Source of the DNA: Arthrobacter koreensis
GTDB taxonomy: Bacteria > Actinomycetota > Actinomycetes > Actinomycetales > Micrococcaceae
NCBI RefSeq assembly: GCF_009193255.1
Contig: NZ_WACG01000003.1
Span: 62,001-126,000 of the forward strand
Direction of reading: 5' to 3'
Length of the DNA stretch: 64,000 nt
A model generated the notes under the pieces. It did not search any database. It was given only the letters and a program-made list of their open reading frames with translations, and was not told the origin of the DNA. This document shows, in pieces, positions 16,959 through 26,643 of the stretch. A program made the translations under genes and the position numbers. Numbering within the stretch: the stretch's first letter is position 1; each line of letters opens with the position of its first letter.

Positions 16959-19520
16959 TTGCCAGGTATGAATCTCACCCGCGCTGAAGCGCGTGAACGG
17001 GCGGAACTGATCAGTGTCGACTCCTACGACATCAATCTGGACCTGACCCGCGGCGACGAAGTCTTCGGCAGCACCACCGTAGTGCGCTTTGCCGCAACGC
17101 CGGGAGCCTCCACCTTCATCGACGCCGTCACCGCCAAAGTGCACCGCGTCACCCTCAACGGCGTCGGCCTGGACCCGGAGGAAGTCTCCGACGGCGTCCG
17201 CATCCAGCTGCCGAACCTGGCCGCCAGCAACGAACTCGTCGTGGAAGCCGATGCGCTTTACATGAACACCGGCGAAGGCCTGCACCGCTTCGTGGATCCG
17301 GTGGACAACGAGGTTTACCTCTACTCCCAGTTCGAGGTTCCGGATTCCCGCCGGATGTTCGCCGTATTCGAGCAGCCGGACCTGAAGGCCGCCTTCCGCT
17401 TTACGGTCACGGCGCCAGAGCACTGGGACGTCATCTCCAACTCCCCCACGCCCGAGCCCATCCGTGCCAGCGCGGAGGATGCAGAGACGCCCGCGGCGAC
17501 CTGGTCCTTCGAACCCACACCGCGGATCTCTTCCTACATCACGGCCCTGATTGCAGGTCCGTACCAGTCCGTCCGTTCCGAGCTCACCAGCTCAGACGGC
17601 CGCACCATTCCGCTGGGCGTCTTTGCCCGCAAGTCCCTCATGGAGTACCTCGACGCCGAGAACATCTTTGAACTCACCCGCCAGGGCTTCGAGTTCTATG
17701 AGGCCCAGTTCGGCACGCCGTACCCGTTCGAGAAGTACGACCAGCTCTTCGTGCCCGAGTTCAATGCCGGCGCCATGGAGAACGCCGGCGCCGTGACGTT
17801 CCTGGAGAGCTATGTTTTCCGTGGCCGTGTCCCGGATGCAACCGTAGAGCGCCGCGCCATCACCGTCCTGCACGAGCTGGCCCACATGTGGTTCGGAGAC
17901 CTTGTCACCATGCGCTGGTGGAACGACCTCTGGCTGAACGAATCCTTCGCCGAGTTCATGTCTGCCCTTGCAGCCGCCGAAGCCACCGAGTTCAAGCAGG
18001 CCTGGACCACGTTCGCATCCATGGAGAAGGCCTGGGCCTACCGCCAGGACCAGCTCCCCACCACACACCCGATCGTCGCTGAGATCCGCGACCTGGAAGA
18101 CGTCCAGGTCAATTTCGACGGCATCACCTATGCAAAGGGCGCTTCGGTCCTCAAGCAGCTGGTGGCCTGGGTGGGCCAGGACAAGTTCATGCAGGGCGTG
18201 CGCGAATACTTCGGGAAGCATTCCTGGGGCAACACCGAACTCACCGACCTGCTTTCCGAACTCGAAGCTGCCAGCGGCCGCGACCTGGGCGAGTGGTCAG
18301 CCCAGTGGCTGGAGACTGCCGGAGTCAACACGCTTCGTCCCGTCATTGAAACGAACGACGACGGCGTCATCACCTCGTTCGCTGTCGCCCAGTCTGCGGT
18401 GGCCGAGTACCCGACGCTGCGCCCGCACCGCCTGGCCATTGGTTTCTACACCACGGCAGATGACGGACGGCTGCGCCGTGCCCACCGGGTGGAGCTGGAC
18501 GTCGACGGAGAACTTACCCAGGTTCCCGAGCTGGCAGGCCAGCAGCGCCCGGACCTGATCCTGCTGAATGACGACGACCTGGCCTACGCCAAGATCCGCC
18601 TCGACGACGCTTCCTGGCACCTGGCCACCCGGCGCCTGCGTGACATCGCCGAGTCACTGCCGCGCACCCTCGTGTGGGCGTCGGCGTGGGACGCTACCCG
18701 TGACGGCGAAATCCCTGCACGGAACTATGTTGAACTGGTGCTGCAGAACATTGCCTCAGAATCGGATTCGTCGGTAGTGCAGGTCCTGCTGCGCCAGCTG
18801 GCTACGACGCTGGCTTTCTACGTGGCACCCCAGGACCGCGAACCGATGACGGCCGCTGCTGCTGACAGCCTCTGGGACCTTGCCCGGGCAGCTGCACCTG
18901 GCTCAGACTCCCAGCTCCAGTTCGTCAAGGCCTTCGCCGCCCACGCCCAGACCCCGGACCAGCTAGACGCGGTCGCGGCCCTGCTCTCCGGTGACCTGGT
19001 CCTGGAGGACCTGGAAGTCGGCTCCGACCTGCGCTGGGAACTGCTGACCGCGCTGGTGGCCGGTGGCCGGATGGGCGAGGCTGAGATCGCAGCCGAACTG
19101 GAACGCGACGCAACGGCCACCGGCCAGCTCGCCGCTGCCGGCGCCCGGGCAGCGCTGCCCTCAGCCGAAGCCAAGGCCGCGGCCTGGGACGCGATTGTGG
19201 TCCGATCGGACCTGCCCAACGCTGCACAGCGGGCAGCCATCGGCGGTTTCAGCCGAGTCCACGACACCGCCCTGCTGGAGCCGTACTCCCAGCGCTACTT
19301 CGACTCCCTGCGTGAGGTCTGGGCTTCGCGGACCCACGAAATCGCCCAGCAGATAGTTGTGGGGCTCTACCCGGCACGGCTCACTACCCAGGAAACCGTC
19401 GACCGCACCGACGCCTTCCTGGACTCGCTCGGGGATGAGGCACCTGCGCTGCGCCGGCTGCTGCTGGAAAACCGCGACGGCGTCGTCCGGGCGCTCAAGG
19501 CCCAGGCGGCTGACCGCTAG
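16959..19520 (+). CDS. pepN: aminopeptidase N (M1 family)
   Basis: Cytoplasmic zinc aminopeptidase of about 853 residues that removes N-terminal residues from peptides. The exopeptidase motif GAMEN is at 271-275, the zinc site HELAH at 305-309, and the third ligand Glu328 is in NESFAEF. The rest is the helical ERAP1-like C-terminal domain. I took TTG at 16959, which has GAAAGG seven bases upstream; ATG at 16968 is the alternative. The frame is open further upstream, but that part lies in the terminator hairpin. It would act downstream of the Clp proteases in peptide recycling. Confidence 0.93.
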   Translation: MPGMNLTRAEARERAELISVDSYDINLDLTRGDEVFGSTTVVRFAATPGASTFIDAVTAKVHRVTLNGVGLDPEEVSDGVRIQLPNLAASNELVVEADALYMNTGEGLHRFVDPVDNEVYLYSQFEVPDSRRMFAVFEQPDLKAAFRFTVTAPEHWDVISNSPTPEPIRASAEDAETPAATWSFEPTPRISSYITALIAGPYQSVRSELTSSDGRTIPLGVFARKSLMEYLDAENIFELTRQGFEFYEAQFGTPYPFEKYDQLFVPEFNAGAMENAGAVTFLESYVFRGRVPDATVERRAITVLHELAHMWFGDLVTMRWWNDLWLNESFAEFMSALAAAEATEFKQAWTTFASMEKAWAYRQDQLPTTHPIVAEIRDLEDVQVNFDGITYAKGASVLKQLVAWVGQDKFMQGVREYFGKHSWGNTELTDLLSELEAASGRDLGEWSAQWLETAGVNTLRPVIETNDDGVITSFAVAQSAVAEYPTLRPHRLAIGFYTTADDGRLRRAHRVELDVDGELTQVPELAGQQRPDLILLNDDDLAYAKIRLDDASWHLATRRLRDIAESLPRTLVWASAWDATRDGEIPARNYVELVLQNIASESDSSVVQVLLRQLATTLAFYVAPQDREPMTAAAADSLWDLARAAAPGSDSQLQFVKAFAAHAQTPDQLDAVAALLSGDLVLEDLEVGSDLRWELLTALVAGGRMGEAEIAAELERDATATGQLAAAGARAALPSAEAKAAAWDAIVVRSDLPNAAQRAAIGGFSRVHDTALLEPYSQRYFDSLREVWASRTHEIAQQIVVGLYPARLTTQETVDRTDAFLDSLGDEAPALRRLLLENRDGVVRALKAQAADR

Positions 19521-19593
19521 CAGACTGGTCCTCCAGCCCGCCGTATTCGTGCCGGATTCCGGTCCCAGCTCATGGGATGGGGATCCGGCACGG

Positions 19594-19599
19594 TAGCTT
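19594..19599 (+). promoter_or_regulatory. candidate -10 element for a leaderless osmC transcript
   Basis: TAGCTT followed by a 6-base spacer and the GTG start of the OsmC gene, with no Shine-Dalgarno between. Confidence 0.45.
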
Positions 19600-19605
19600 A
19601 AAGCT

Positions 19606-20073
19606 GTGAACCTCTCTGAACACCGTTACGGCGTCAGCCTCGAATGGACCGGGAACCGCGGCACAGGCACGCAGACCTACCGGGGCTACGGCCGGGACCA
19701 TGTGCTCCGCGCCCCGGGCCTGCCGGACCTGCCCGGCACTGCGGACCCCACGTTCCACGGCGACCGGGACCGCTGGAATCCGGAGCAGCTGCTGCTCTCC
19801 GCACTCGCCCAGTGCCACATGCTTTCCTACCTCCACGTGGCCGTGAAAAACGGCATCAGCGTCATCTCCTACCAGGACGACGCAGAGGGAACGCTGCGGC
19901 TGAACCGGGATGGAAGCGGCGAATTCACCTCCGTGCTGCTGCGTCCCGAAGTCCACATCTCAGAGGGTTCCCCGGAACTGGCCACTTCCCTGCATGAGGA
20001 AGCTCACCGCCTGTGTTTTATTGCCCGCAGCGTCAACTTTCCGGTGGAGCACGAGGCCCGGACGATCGGCTGA
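19606..20073 (+). CDS. OsmC-family peroxide-reducing protein
   Basis: Protein of 155 residues of the OsmC/Ohr fold. The motif NPEQLLLSALAQCHMLSYL carries the first redox cysteine (Cys70), and HRLCFIA carries the second (Cys137), the pair used by thiol-dependent organic hydroperoxide reductases. The R(x)GRDHVLRAPG region supplies the conserved arginine environment. The GTG start sits 6 bases after a TAGCTT element. It is co-directional with pepN upstream and mscS downstream, but spacing suggests its own promoter. I assign OsmC family rather than Ohr specifically. Confidence 0.85.
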   Translation: MNLSEHRYGVSLEWTGNRGTGTQTYRGYGRDHVLRAPGLPDLPGTADPTFHGDRDRWNPEQLLLSALAQCHMLSYLHVAVKNGISVISYQDDAEGTLRLNRDGSGEFTSVLLRPEVHISEGSPELATSLHEEAHRLCFIARSVNFPVEHEARTIG

Positions 20074-20160
20074 CCAGGCTGCCGGAGAACGTTCCGCGAG
20101 CGGTTCGGCAGTAGGCTAGGTAAGGACCCCTCCCCCTATACCTAAGGACACCCAGCACCT

Positions 20161-20823
20161 GTGCAGCTAACGGCAACGACTGACACTCCGGGCATTGAAG
20201 TGAGCGAGTTCGATTTCAGCGGACTCCTGGAAGGCGGGATCATCGTCCTCGCCGCCTTGATTCTCTGGCTGGTGGCCCGCTTCCTCATTGCAAAGGTAGT
20301 AGCCCGCGCCCAAAAAGGCTCCACCCTCCTGCAGTCCCAGCGACTGCGCTGGGCCCAGCCGGTGATGCGCAACCTGGACAATAAGCGGCGGGCACAGCGC
20401 GCGGACACCATCGGCGCCCTGCTGCGCAGCTCCGTGAGCGTAGCCATTTGGACCGTGGCGGTCATCATGGTACTGGGCGCCATTGGTATCAACGTTGCGC
20501 CGCTGATCGCCAGTGTAGGCATTGTGGGCATCGCCCTGGGCTTCGGTGCCCGGGAAGTCATCCGCGATGCCCTGGCCGGTTTCTTCATCAGCATTGAAGA
20601 CCAGTACGGGATTGGCGACGTCATAGAGGTGGGAACCATAACCGGCACCGTCCAGTCCGTAGGCATTCGCATCACCCGCCTGGTCGATGAACGCGGTGTT
20701 GTCTGGTACATCCGCAACGGAGAGCTCGCCATGGTCGGCAACCGTTCCCAGGGCACCTACGTCCCGCCGCGCGAACCCGCCGCAGCAACCTCGCTGGCCG
20801 CACAGGAAGAAGACAGCAAATGA
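20161..20823 (+). CDS. small-conductance mechanosensitive channel (MscS family)
   Basis: Membrane protein of 220 residues. Helices lie at about 22-45 and 91-125, the second pair including the pore-lining, Gly/Ala-rich helix ([28 protein letters not shown]). The beta domain motif [22 protein letters not shown] is diagnostic of MscS. It is shorter than E. coli MscS (286 residues), lacking most of the cytoplasmic alpha/beta vestibule, as in many actinobacterial members. It would release solutes on hypo-osmotic shock. Its stop overlaps the ATG of the globin gene (ATGA), so the two are translationally coupled. Confidence 0.88.
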   Translation: MQLTATTDTPGIEVSEFDFSGLLEGGIIVLAALILWLVARFLIAKVVARAQKGSTLLQSQRLRWAQPVMRNLDNKRRAQRADTIGALLRSSVSVAIWTVAVIMVLGAIGINVAPLIASVGIVGIALGFGAREVIRDALAGFFISIEDQYGIGDVIEVGTITGTVQSVGIRITRLVDERGVVWYIRNGELAMVGNRSQGTYVPPREPAAATSLAAQEEDSK

Positions 20824-21266
20824 CCGAGCCGTCCCGTCCCGGGCCGTCACTGCCGCTGTCGGCAGCCGCCTCCGGTACCGGTTTCAGCACCCCCGCCTAC
20901 AACTTTTACGAGGCTGTGGGCGGCCATGACACGTTCGTGAAGCTCGTTGATGTGTTCTACGACGGCGTCGCTGAGGACCCGCTGATGCGGCCAATGTATC
21001 CGGAAGAAGACCTGGGGCCGGCCAAGGAGCGGCTCCTGCTGTTCCTTGAGCAGTACTGGGGCGGACCCAAGACCTATGGGGAACTGCGGGGCCACCCGCG
21101 CCTGCGGATGCGACACATGCCGTTTGAGGTCACCCCGGCAGCGAGGGACGCATGGCTGCGCCACATGCGCGACGCCGTCGACTCCCTCTCACTCGCACCG
21201 CTGCATGAGGCAACGCTCTGGGACTACCTTGAGCGCGCCGCGCACTCGATGGTCAACTCGGCTTAG
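20820..21266 (+). CDS. glbO: group II truncated hemoglobin (GlbO type)
   Basis: Heme protein of 148 residues on the 2-over-2 globin fold. The proximal histidine is His99 in [10 protein letters not shown], followed by a tryptophan at position G8 ([10 protein letters not shown]), the mark of group [39 protein letters not shown] is the usual B-to-E region. Group II members bind oxygen tightly and are linked to peroxide or NO chemistry. The gene overlaps mscS by four bases. The neighbourhood with pepN repeats that of M. tuberculosis glbO. Confidence 0.92.
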   Translation: MTEPSRPGPSLPLSAAASGTGFSTPAYNFYEAVGGHDTFVKLVDVFYDGVAEDPLMRPMYPEEDLGPAKERLLLFLEQYWGGPKTYGELRGHPRLRMRHMPFEVTPAARDAWLRHMRDAVDSLSLAPLHEATLWDYLERAAHSMVNSA

Positions 21267-21925
21267 AACAGGACCGACGGCGGACGCACCAGCACGTGTC
21301 CCGTGCTGGTGCTCAGCCGCTGCCACCGCCCGTTGCTGAAAAGCGTGGCCGTCCCCGTGCTCGGCAGGAACCCGAGAGTCAGGGCCGCGAACGCAGCCCC
21401 CGCGGGAAGCTGGGCGTGAAGTCCGGCGACCGGCTCACTCCAGATCGGCACCCGGACGTTGCTGATCATCGCAGCGCCGGGGTTCTCCGGAATGCGTGCC
21501 GCTACCTCTTTGATGCCGCGGTGCGCCGCCTGCTCAAGCAGTGTCACGTCTACGTCCTCCCCCCGCTCCCATCCTGCACGGGGTGCACTGATTCCGGCCC
21601 AGTTTTCGGAGACGGTCACGGGCGGCACCGGCAGCTCAGTGCCGCCGTCGTCCAGCCTGGCCAGCCGGTCCGCCACAGCGGACAGCTGCACCGTCGTATC
21701 CAGCGCAGCGGGTACCGCCAGCGGCATCGCCCGCATACCGATCACCGTGGGCATCGGCTCGCCCAGCACCCGGGGACGCAGGACACAGACATACGCAGCC
21801 AGGACCCCGCCGACCGCCTGCAGCCGGACAGCGCCGTCGTCAGCGCTGCGGGCACGGGAGACAAAGTTGCGCAGGTCCGCAGTTACCTGGGGATCGGCGA
21901 GAATGAGGCTGGGTGTTTCGGTCAT
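21263..21925 (-). CDS. conserved hypothetical protein
   Basis: Protein of 220 residues without a family I can name, so no function is assigned. It starts [36 protein letters not shown]. No signal peptide or membrane helix is obvious, and the protein is rich in Val, Ala and Pro. The start overlaps the stop of the upstream thioesterase gene (ATGA), so they form a two-gene operon. The 3' end overlaps the convergent glbO by four bases. Position beside glbO suggests the hypothetical gene found at the same place in mycobacteria. Confidence 0.75.
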   Translation of the reverse strand: MTETPSLILADPQVTADLRNFVSRARSADDGAVRLQAVGGVLAAYVCVLRPRVLGEPMPTVIGMRAMPLAVPAALDTTVQLSAVADRLARLDDGGTELPVPPVTVSENWAGISAPRAGWERGEDVDVTLLEQAAHRGIKEVAARIPENPGAAMISNVRVPIWSEPVAGLHAQLPAGAAFAALTLGFLPSTGTATLFSNGRWQRLSTSTGHVLVRPPSVLF

Positions 21926-22407
21926 CCGGCAACCCCCGCTGCTGCACGCCGGAACGGCACGTCGCCGCCGGACCATCCTGCGAGGATCTCCCGCTGCCGT
22001 TCAGTAAGCGGTACCGGGCGGCCGCTCTCGCGTTCGACCATCACCATGGCCGCTTCTGCCACGGCGTACACGGTTCCGCTGTCATCATCGGTCAGCCGGA
22101 AGCCGTAGGAGAAGCTGGACCGGCCCAGGGCGCTCACCCAGATCTCGATCCACACCGGATCCGGACGGTAGAGCAGCGGCGTGAAGTACTCGATCTCCTG
22201 CCGCGCCACCAGCGTGCTGCCTGCCTCACGGGTCACGGAACGGAAGGTTTCGGGTTCTTCGCCGGCGCTTCCGGAACCAGGCAGCGGGACCAGGGACAGG
22301 CGGACCCGTGCCTCTTCCAGGAACTGGACGTAGCGGACGTTGTTGACGTGGCCGTTTGAATCCTCGTCGCCGAAGCGCAGCTGGATGGGAAAGCGGTTGA
22401 CAGGCAT
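21922..22407 (-). CDS. hotdog-fold acyl-CoA thioesterase (4-HBT type)
   Basis: Thioesterase of 161 residues. The signature RFGDEDSNGHVNNVRYVQFLEEARV (residues 11-35) carries the catalytic acidic residue and the GHVNN helix of the 4-hydroxybenzoyl-CoA thioesterase family. EIEYFTPLLYRPDPVWIEI is the central beta strand pair. I chose ATG at 22407, since conserved sequence begins there; an upstream frame extension is unconvincing. Acyl substrate unknown. It overlaps the following hypothetical gene by four bases. Confidence 0.88.
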   Translation of the reverse strand: MPVNRFPIQLRFGDEDSNGHVNNVRYVQFLEEARVRLSLVPLPGSGSAGEEPETFRSVTREAGSTLVARQEIEYFTPLLYRPDPVWIEIWVSALGRSSFSYGFRLTDDDSGTVYAVAEAAMVMVERESGRPVPLTERQREILAGWSGGDVPFRRAAAGVAG

Positions 22408-22609
22408 ACACCCCATCTTCGCAGGAGAACCGTTCCTGACGCGAAAGCCCGCCCACCGGTGCCCGGCGGATGTGACGTTCCTCTGGCACGGCCCGCGCCG
22501 GGGCTGAAATGTTGGGGCTAGCCTGCGGGTACGTCTAATCTCGAAATTGGTTCGCAGCCCAACTGCAAACCGTGCTTGATGCATCCCGCCCGCTAGGAGA
22601 CAGACCCAC

Positions 22610-23503
22610 ATGGCACCGAACTTTGACCCCACTGCAGCACTGATCGATCTACTTGATCTCAGCGACGCCGGAGGGGCTAAGACTGACGAGGACATCTTCG
22701 TCGGCGGCTCCCAGCACGAACCGCGCAAGAGGGTCTTCGGCGGCCAGGTCCTGGGCCAGTCCCTGGTCGCAGCCGCCCGCACTGTTTCCGCCGACCGGTT
22801 GATGCACTCCATGCACGGTTACTTCCTGCGCCCGGGGGACACTGAGGTCCCCATCACCTTCGGAGTCGAACGGCTGCGAGACGGCCGTTCGTTCTCGGCA
22901 CGGCGGACGCACGCGTACCAAAACGGCGTGCCGATCCTTTCCCTGATTGCCTCATTCCAGATTCCGGATTCCGGCCTGGACCACCAGGAGCCCATGCCGG
23001 AAGGCATCCCTGATCCCGAGTCGCTGCCGACCACGGCAGAACTGCTTTCCGGGTTCGACCACCCGGTGGCCAAGGCATGGTCCTACTACCGGCCCATGGA
23101 CATCCGCCACGTTTCCCAGCCGGTTTATTTCCAGGCGGACCCTGAGCGGACTGCACGCAACGCGGTTTGGATGAAGACCTTCGGTCCCATGCCTGATGAC
23201 CAGAACCTCCACCGGGCGGCGCTGGCCTACGCCACCGACTACACCATCCTGGAACCGGTCCTGCGCCGGCACGGGATTTCCTGGGCCACACGGGGAATGT
23301 CCGTCGCCAGCCTGGACCACGCCATGTGGTGGCACCGGCCGCTGCGCGTGGACGAGTGGCTGCTCTACGTCCAGGAGTCCCCCAGCGCCTCCGGCGCCCG
23401 CGGCCTGTCCACGGGACGCATCTTCAACCGGAACGGTGAGCTTGTTGCCACCATTGCCCAGGAAGGGATGCTGCGCCTGCCGGATCTGACCGCAGCCGGC
23501 TAG
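22610..23503 (+). CDS. tesB: acyl-CoA thioesterase II
   Basis: Double-hotdog thioesterase of 297 residues that hydrolyses medium- and long-chain acyl-CoA. The N-terminal hotdog contains RVFGGQVLGQSLVAAARTV and HSMHGYFLRPGDTEVPITFGVERLRDGRSFSARR. The C-terminal hotdog contains the Asp-bearing SLDHAMWWHRPLRVDEWLLY. It is divergent from the small thioesterase gene at 22407 with a 200-base shared upstream region. A bidirectional terminator follows. Confidence 0.93.
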   Translation: MAPNFDPTAALIDLLDLSDAGGAKTDEDIFVGGSQHEPRKRVFGGQVLGQSLVAAARTVSADRLMHSMHGYFLRPGDTEVPITFGVERLRDGRSFSARRTHAYQNGVPILSLIASFQIPDSGLDHQEPMPEGIPDPESLPTTAELLSGFDHPVAKAWSYYRPMDIRHVSQPVYFQADPERTARNAVWMKTFGPMPDDQNLHRAALAYATDYTILEPVLRRHGISWATRGMSVASLDHAMWWHRPLRVDEWLLYVQESPSASGARGLSTGRIFNRNGELVATIAQEGMLRLPDLTAAG

Positions 23504-23522
23504 CCCGCCCGTCCCCGCACAC

Positions 23523-23558
23523 GAAAAAGCGCCCTGCCGAATGGCAGGGCGCTTTCTC
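23523..23558. terminator. bidirectional terminator between tesB and ettA
   Basis: AAAAAGCGCCCTGCC, GAAT loop, then the complementary arm followed by TTTCTC. The A-run on one side and T-run on the other suit both convergent genes. Confidence 0.9.
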
Positions 23559-23585
23559 GTGTGACCAGCGGCCGGGAACCCCGGA

Positions 23586-25268
23586 CTAGTCGCGGGTCAG
23601 GCGGCGGTGCGTGACCCGGTGCGGCTTCGCCGCATCAGGTCCCAGGCGTTCAACCTTATTCTGCTCGTAGGCCTCGAAGTTGCCTTCGAACCAGTACCAG
23701 TTCGAGGGGTTCTCGTCAGTGCCTTCCCACGCGAGGATGTGCGTGGCGACCCGGTCCAGGAACCAGCGGTCGTGCGAGACCACAACGGCGCAGCCGGGGA
23801 ATTCAAGCAGCGCGTTCTCCAGGCTGGACAGGGTCTCAACATCAAGGTCGTTAGTAGGCTCATCGAGCAGCAGAAGGTTTCCGCCCTGCTTAAGGGTCAT
23901 GGCGAGGTTCAGGCGGTTGCGCTCACCACCGGAGAGCACCCCGGCTTTCTTCTGCTGATCCGGACCCTTGAATCCGAAGGCGGACACGTAGGCGCGGGAC
24001 GGCATTTCAACCTGCCCAACCTGGATGAAATCATGTCCGTCGGAGACGACTTCCCACAGGGTCTTGTTCGGGTCAATTCCGCCGCGGGACTGGTCAACGT
24101 AGGAAATCTTGACCGACTCGCCGATCTTCAGCTCGCCGCCGTCCAGCGGTTCGAGCCCGACGATGGTCTTGAACAGCGTGGACTTGCCGACGCCGTTCGG
24201 GCCGATCACGCCAACGATGCCGTTGCGGGGAAGGGAGAAGGACAGCCCGTCGATGAGCTTGCGGTCGCCGAAGCCCTTCTCAAGGTCCTTCGCCTCAAGG
24301 ACCAGGGAACCGAGCCGCGGGCCCGGCGGGATCTGGATTTCCTCGAAGTCCAGTTTCCGGGTGCGTTCTGCCTCGGCTGCCATTTCCTCGTAGCGGGCAA
24401 GACGTGCCTTGGACTTGGTCTGGCGGCCTTTGGCATTTGACCGGACCCAGTCGAGTTCATCGGCGAGGCGCTTGGCCAGTTTCTGGTCCTTCTTGCCCTG
24501 TACCTCCAGGCGGGCACGCTTCTTCTCGAGGTAGGTCGAGTAGTTGCCTTCGTAGGGGTACAGGTGCCCGCGGTCCACTTCGGCAATCCACTCGGCTACG
24601 TGGTCGAGGAAGTAACGGTCGTGGGTAACGGCCAGTACTGCGCCGTGGTACGAGGACAGGTGCTGTTCCAGCCAGAGGACACTTTCGGCGTCAAGGTGGT
24701 TGGTGGGCTCATCGAGCAGCAGCAGGTCCGGCTTCTGCAGCAGGAGCTTGCAGAGCGCAACCCGGCGGCGCTCACCGCCGGAGAGTACGGTTACGTCGGC
24801 GTCCGGCGGCGGGCAGCGCAGTGCATCCATCGCCTGCTCCAGCTGGGAGTCGATGTCCCATGCGTCGGCTGCGTCGATCGCTTCCTGCAGCTTGCCCATT
24901 TCTTCGAGCAGCGCATCGAAATCCGCATCCGGCTGGGCCATCTCTTCGGAGATCTCGTTGAAACGCTGGATCTTCGCGTAGATCTCCCCGACGCCTTCCT
25001 GGACGTTGCCCAGGACAGTTTTCTCTTCGTTCAGGGGCGGCTCCTGTAGGAGGATGCCGACGGTGTATCCGGGGCTTAGTCTGGCTTCGCCGTTGGACGG
25101 GGTGTCCAGGCCTGCCATGATCTTCAGGATGGTGGACTTACCGGCACCGTTTGGCCCCACCACGCCGATCTTGGCGCCGGGGTAGAAGGACATACTTACG
25201 TCGTCGAGGATAACCTTGTCACCAACGGCCTTTCGGGCCTTGGTCATTGTGTAGATAAATTCCGCCAT
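23586..25268 (-). CDS. ettA: ABC-F protein EttA (energy-dependent translational throttle)
   Basis: ABC-F ATPase of 560 residues with two nucleotide-binding domains and no membrane part. The first Walker A GPNGAGKST is at about 39-47 and the second reads GPNGVGKST. Signatures are LSGGERRRVAL and LSGGERNRLNLAM. The interdomain linker carries the charged arm (KKRARLEVQGKKDQKLAKRLADELDWVRSNAKGRQTKSKARLARYEEM) that matches EttA rather than antibiotic-resistance ABC-F proteins. It acts at the ribosomal E site in response to the ADP/ATP ratio. ssb and a small lipoprotein gene lie upstream, same direction. Confidence 0.94.
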   Translation of the reverse strand: MAEFIYTMTKARKAVGDKVILDDVSMSFYPGAKIGVVGPNGAGKSTILKIMAGLDTPSNGEARLSPGYTVGILLQEPPLNEEKTVLGNVQEGVGEIYAKIQRFNEISEEMAQPDADFDALLEEMGKLQEAIDAADAWDIDSQLEQAMDALRCPPPDADVTVLSGGERRRVALCKLLLQKPDLLLLDEPTNHLDAESVLWLEQHLSSYHGAVLAVTHDRYFLDHVAEWIAEVDRGHLYPYEGNYSTYLEKKRARLEVQGKKDQKLAKRLADELDWVRSNAKGRQTKSKARLARYEEMAAEAERTRKLDFEEIQIPPGPRLGSLVLEAKDLEKGFGDRKLIDGLSFSLPRNGIVGVIGPNGVGKSTLFKTIVGLEPLDGGELKIGESVKISYVDQSRGGIDPNKTLWEVVSDGHDFIQVGQVEMPSRAYVSAFGFKGPDQQKKAGVLSGGERNRLNLAMTLKQGGNLLLLDEPTNDLDVETLSSLENALLEFPGCAVVVSHDRWFLDRVATHILAWEGTDENPSNWYWFEGNFEAYEQNKVERLGPDAAKPHRVTHRRLTRD

Positions 25269-25370
25269 GCTCTCAGGCTAGTGCGTAGACGCCATTATGT
25301 GCCATTTTCGGCAGTACCGGCGAGCAACCGGGTTTACCCGCTCCGGGTCCGGACCGGAATTAGCAGTCTC

Positions 25371-25838
25371 CTAGCGGTCGTCACCCAGCAGACATTGGCC
25401 ATTGGTGAGTGCGGGCGCGGTGCTCATGGCGAGTTTCCCGTCTCGGATTTCTCCGATCAGGCATTCCGTTCCGTCCGGTGCCGCGGAGACGATGGCGTCC
25501 ACGGCCAAACCAGTTGGGGTGCCGTCCTGCGACACCTCTACTTCTTCGGTGCTGAATCCCGCGCTGACCCAGGCAGCGCGCACGGCTTCACGGGACGGTT
25601 CGGGACTCTCCGCGACCAGTTTGGCGAGGGCCGTCTGGGCGGTTTGGGACCGGCCCTCCGGAGATGGCCCATGTGCTGCCGTCTCCGTATTTGCGGAGGT
25701 ATCTGCGGAGGTATCCGCCGGCAGGGCAGGGCTGCTGTCCGCACCGGTACAGCCGGTCAGGACCGCCACCAGCAGTGCCGCCGCAGCCAGCCCTGCCCGC
25801 CGGCACGGTTGTACGTTGAATCCCTCCGCTGCCATCAT
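25371..25838 (-). CDS. small lipoprotein, function unknown
   Basis: Exported protein of 155 residues. After a charged start and hydrophobic stretch, the lipobox LTGC puts the lipidated cysteine at residue 30. A Ser/Thr/Asp-rich linker follows, and then a small domain (about 80-150) with SREAVRAAWVSAGFSTEEVEVSQ and a Cys pair (GTECLIGE ... NGQCLLGDDR) that could form a disulfide. It resembles short actinobacterial lipoproteins found near ssb/ettA, but I cannot name a function. Located between ettA and ssb, all on the minus strand. Confidence 0.72.
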   Translation of the reverse strand: MMAAEGFNVQPCRRAGLAAAALLVAVLTGCTGADSSPALPADTSADTSANTETAAHGPSPEGRSQTAQTALAKLVAESPEPSREAVRAAWVSAGFSTEEVEVSQDGTPTGLAVDAIVSAAPDGTECLIGEIRDGKLAMSTAPALTNGQCLLGDDR

Positions 25839-25861
25839 GCTGACATTGTGCCATGCAGAGG

Positions 25862-26428
25862 TCAGTATGCCGCGGGCTCCGGTTCGGCCGTCCGGGCGTC
25901 GTCGAAGTCCTCTCCGAGGCCCGCCATGCCGCTTCCTGCGAATTCTGCCTCTGCACCGAGCAGCTCGCCAGTCGAAGGGTCAACATCGGCCTCGAATGAG
26001 CCGTCGCTCCCTTCACGCGGTTCTGCAAGCGCGGATCCGTCGCCTGCGCTGCGCAGCGGTGCCCTTTCCGCACTGTTGCGACGGAAGTTGGCAGTTCCCC
26101 ACATGAGGTCGTGTCCGACTGAATCGGCATCGATGTCTACTGTTGTTCCGCTGCGTCCGGCGTCTGTGGCCCACTGCCGCACCCGGAGCCTCCCCGTGAC
26201 GATTACCCGGTCCCCCTTGTGGATACTCACACCGGCATTTGTGGCCAGCTGCCGGAACATGGACACCGAATACCAGTTGGTGTGGCCGTCCTGCCACAGT
26301 CCTGTTTCCCGGTCGAAGCGGCGTTCTGTGGTGCACATCCGAAAGCCGGCAATCGCCAGCCCGCTGTCTGCCGTAGTGGTGCGGACCTCCGTTGCCACGA
26401 AACCCCGGAGGGTGATGTTGTCCGTCAT
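25862..26428 (-). CDS. ssb: single-stranded DNA-binding protein
   Basis: OB-fold protein of 188 residues. The core includes MTDNITLRGFVATEVR, the NWYSVSMFRQLATNAGVSIHKGDRVIVTGRLRVRQW block typical of bacterial SSB, and a long acidic C-terminal region. The tail ends TAEPEPAAY rather than the usual DDDIPF-type acidic tip used to recruit partner proteins. It may therefore be a secondary SSB-like paralogue rather than the essential replication SSB. ATG at 26428 has an AGAGCGATG context and conserved sequence directly after it. Confidence 0.85.
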   Translation of the reverse strand: MTDNITLRGFVATEVRTTTADSGLAIAGFRMCTTERRFDRETGLWQDGHTNWYSVSMFRQLATNAGVSIHKGDRVIVTGRLRVRQWATDAGRSGTTVDIDADSVGHDLMWGTANFRRNSAERAPLRSAGDGSALAEPREGSDGSFEADVDPSTGELLGAEAEFAGSGMAGLGEDFDDARTAEPEPAAY

Positions 26429-26643
26429 CGCTCTGCCCTTCTGCTGCCGTTCGGTGCCGGCGGTTGGCCGGTTTCCCCAGTCTGGCCGCACCGAGCGGGA
26501 CCAGGATTGGCTTCAACTCCAACGGTGGACAGGAGGGACGCGGTGCCTGACCGGGTACGTCTGTGGAGGAGAAGACGCGAGTCGGAGGCGGACCCCGGCA
26601 CGCAAAAGCCTCCAGGCACACCGGTCCTGGAGGCTTCAGCGAT

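Noticed and set aside
23586-25268. Antibiotic-resistance ABC-F protein
   Set aside because: The linker and overall length match EttA, and the neighbourhood is housekeeping.
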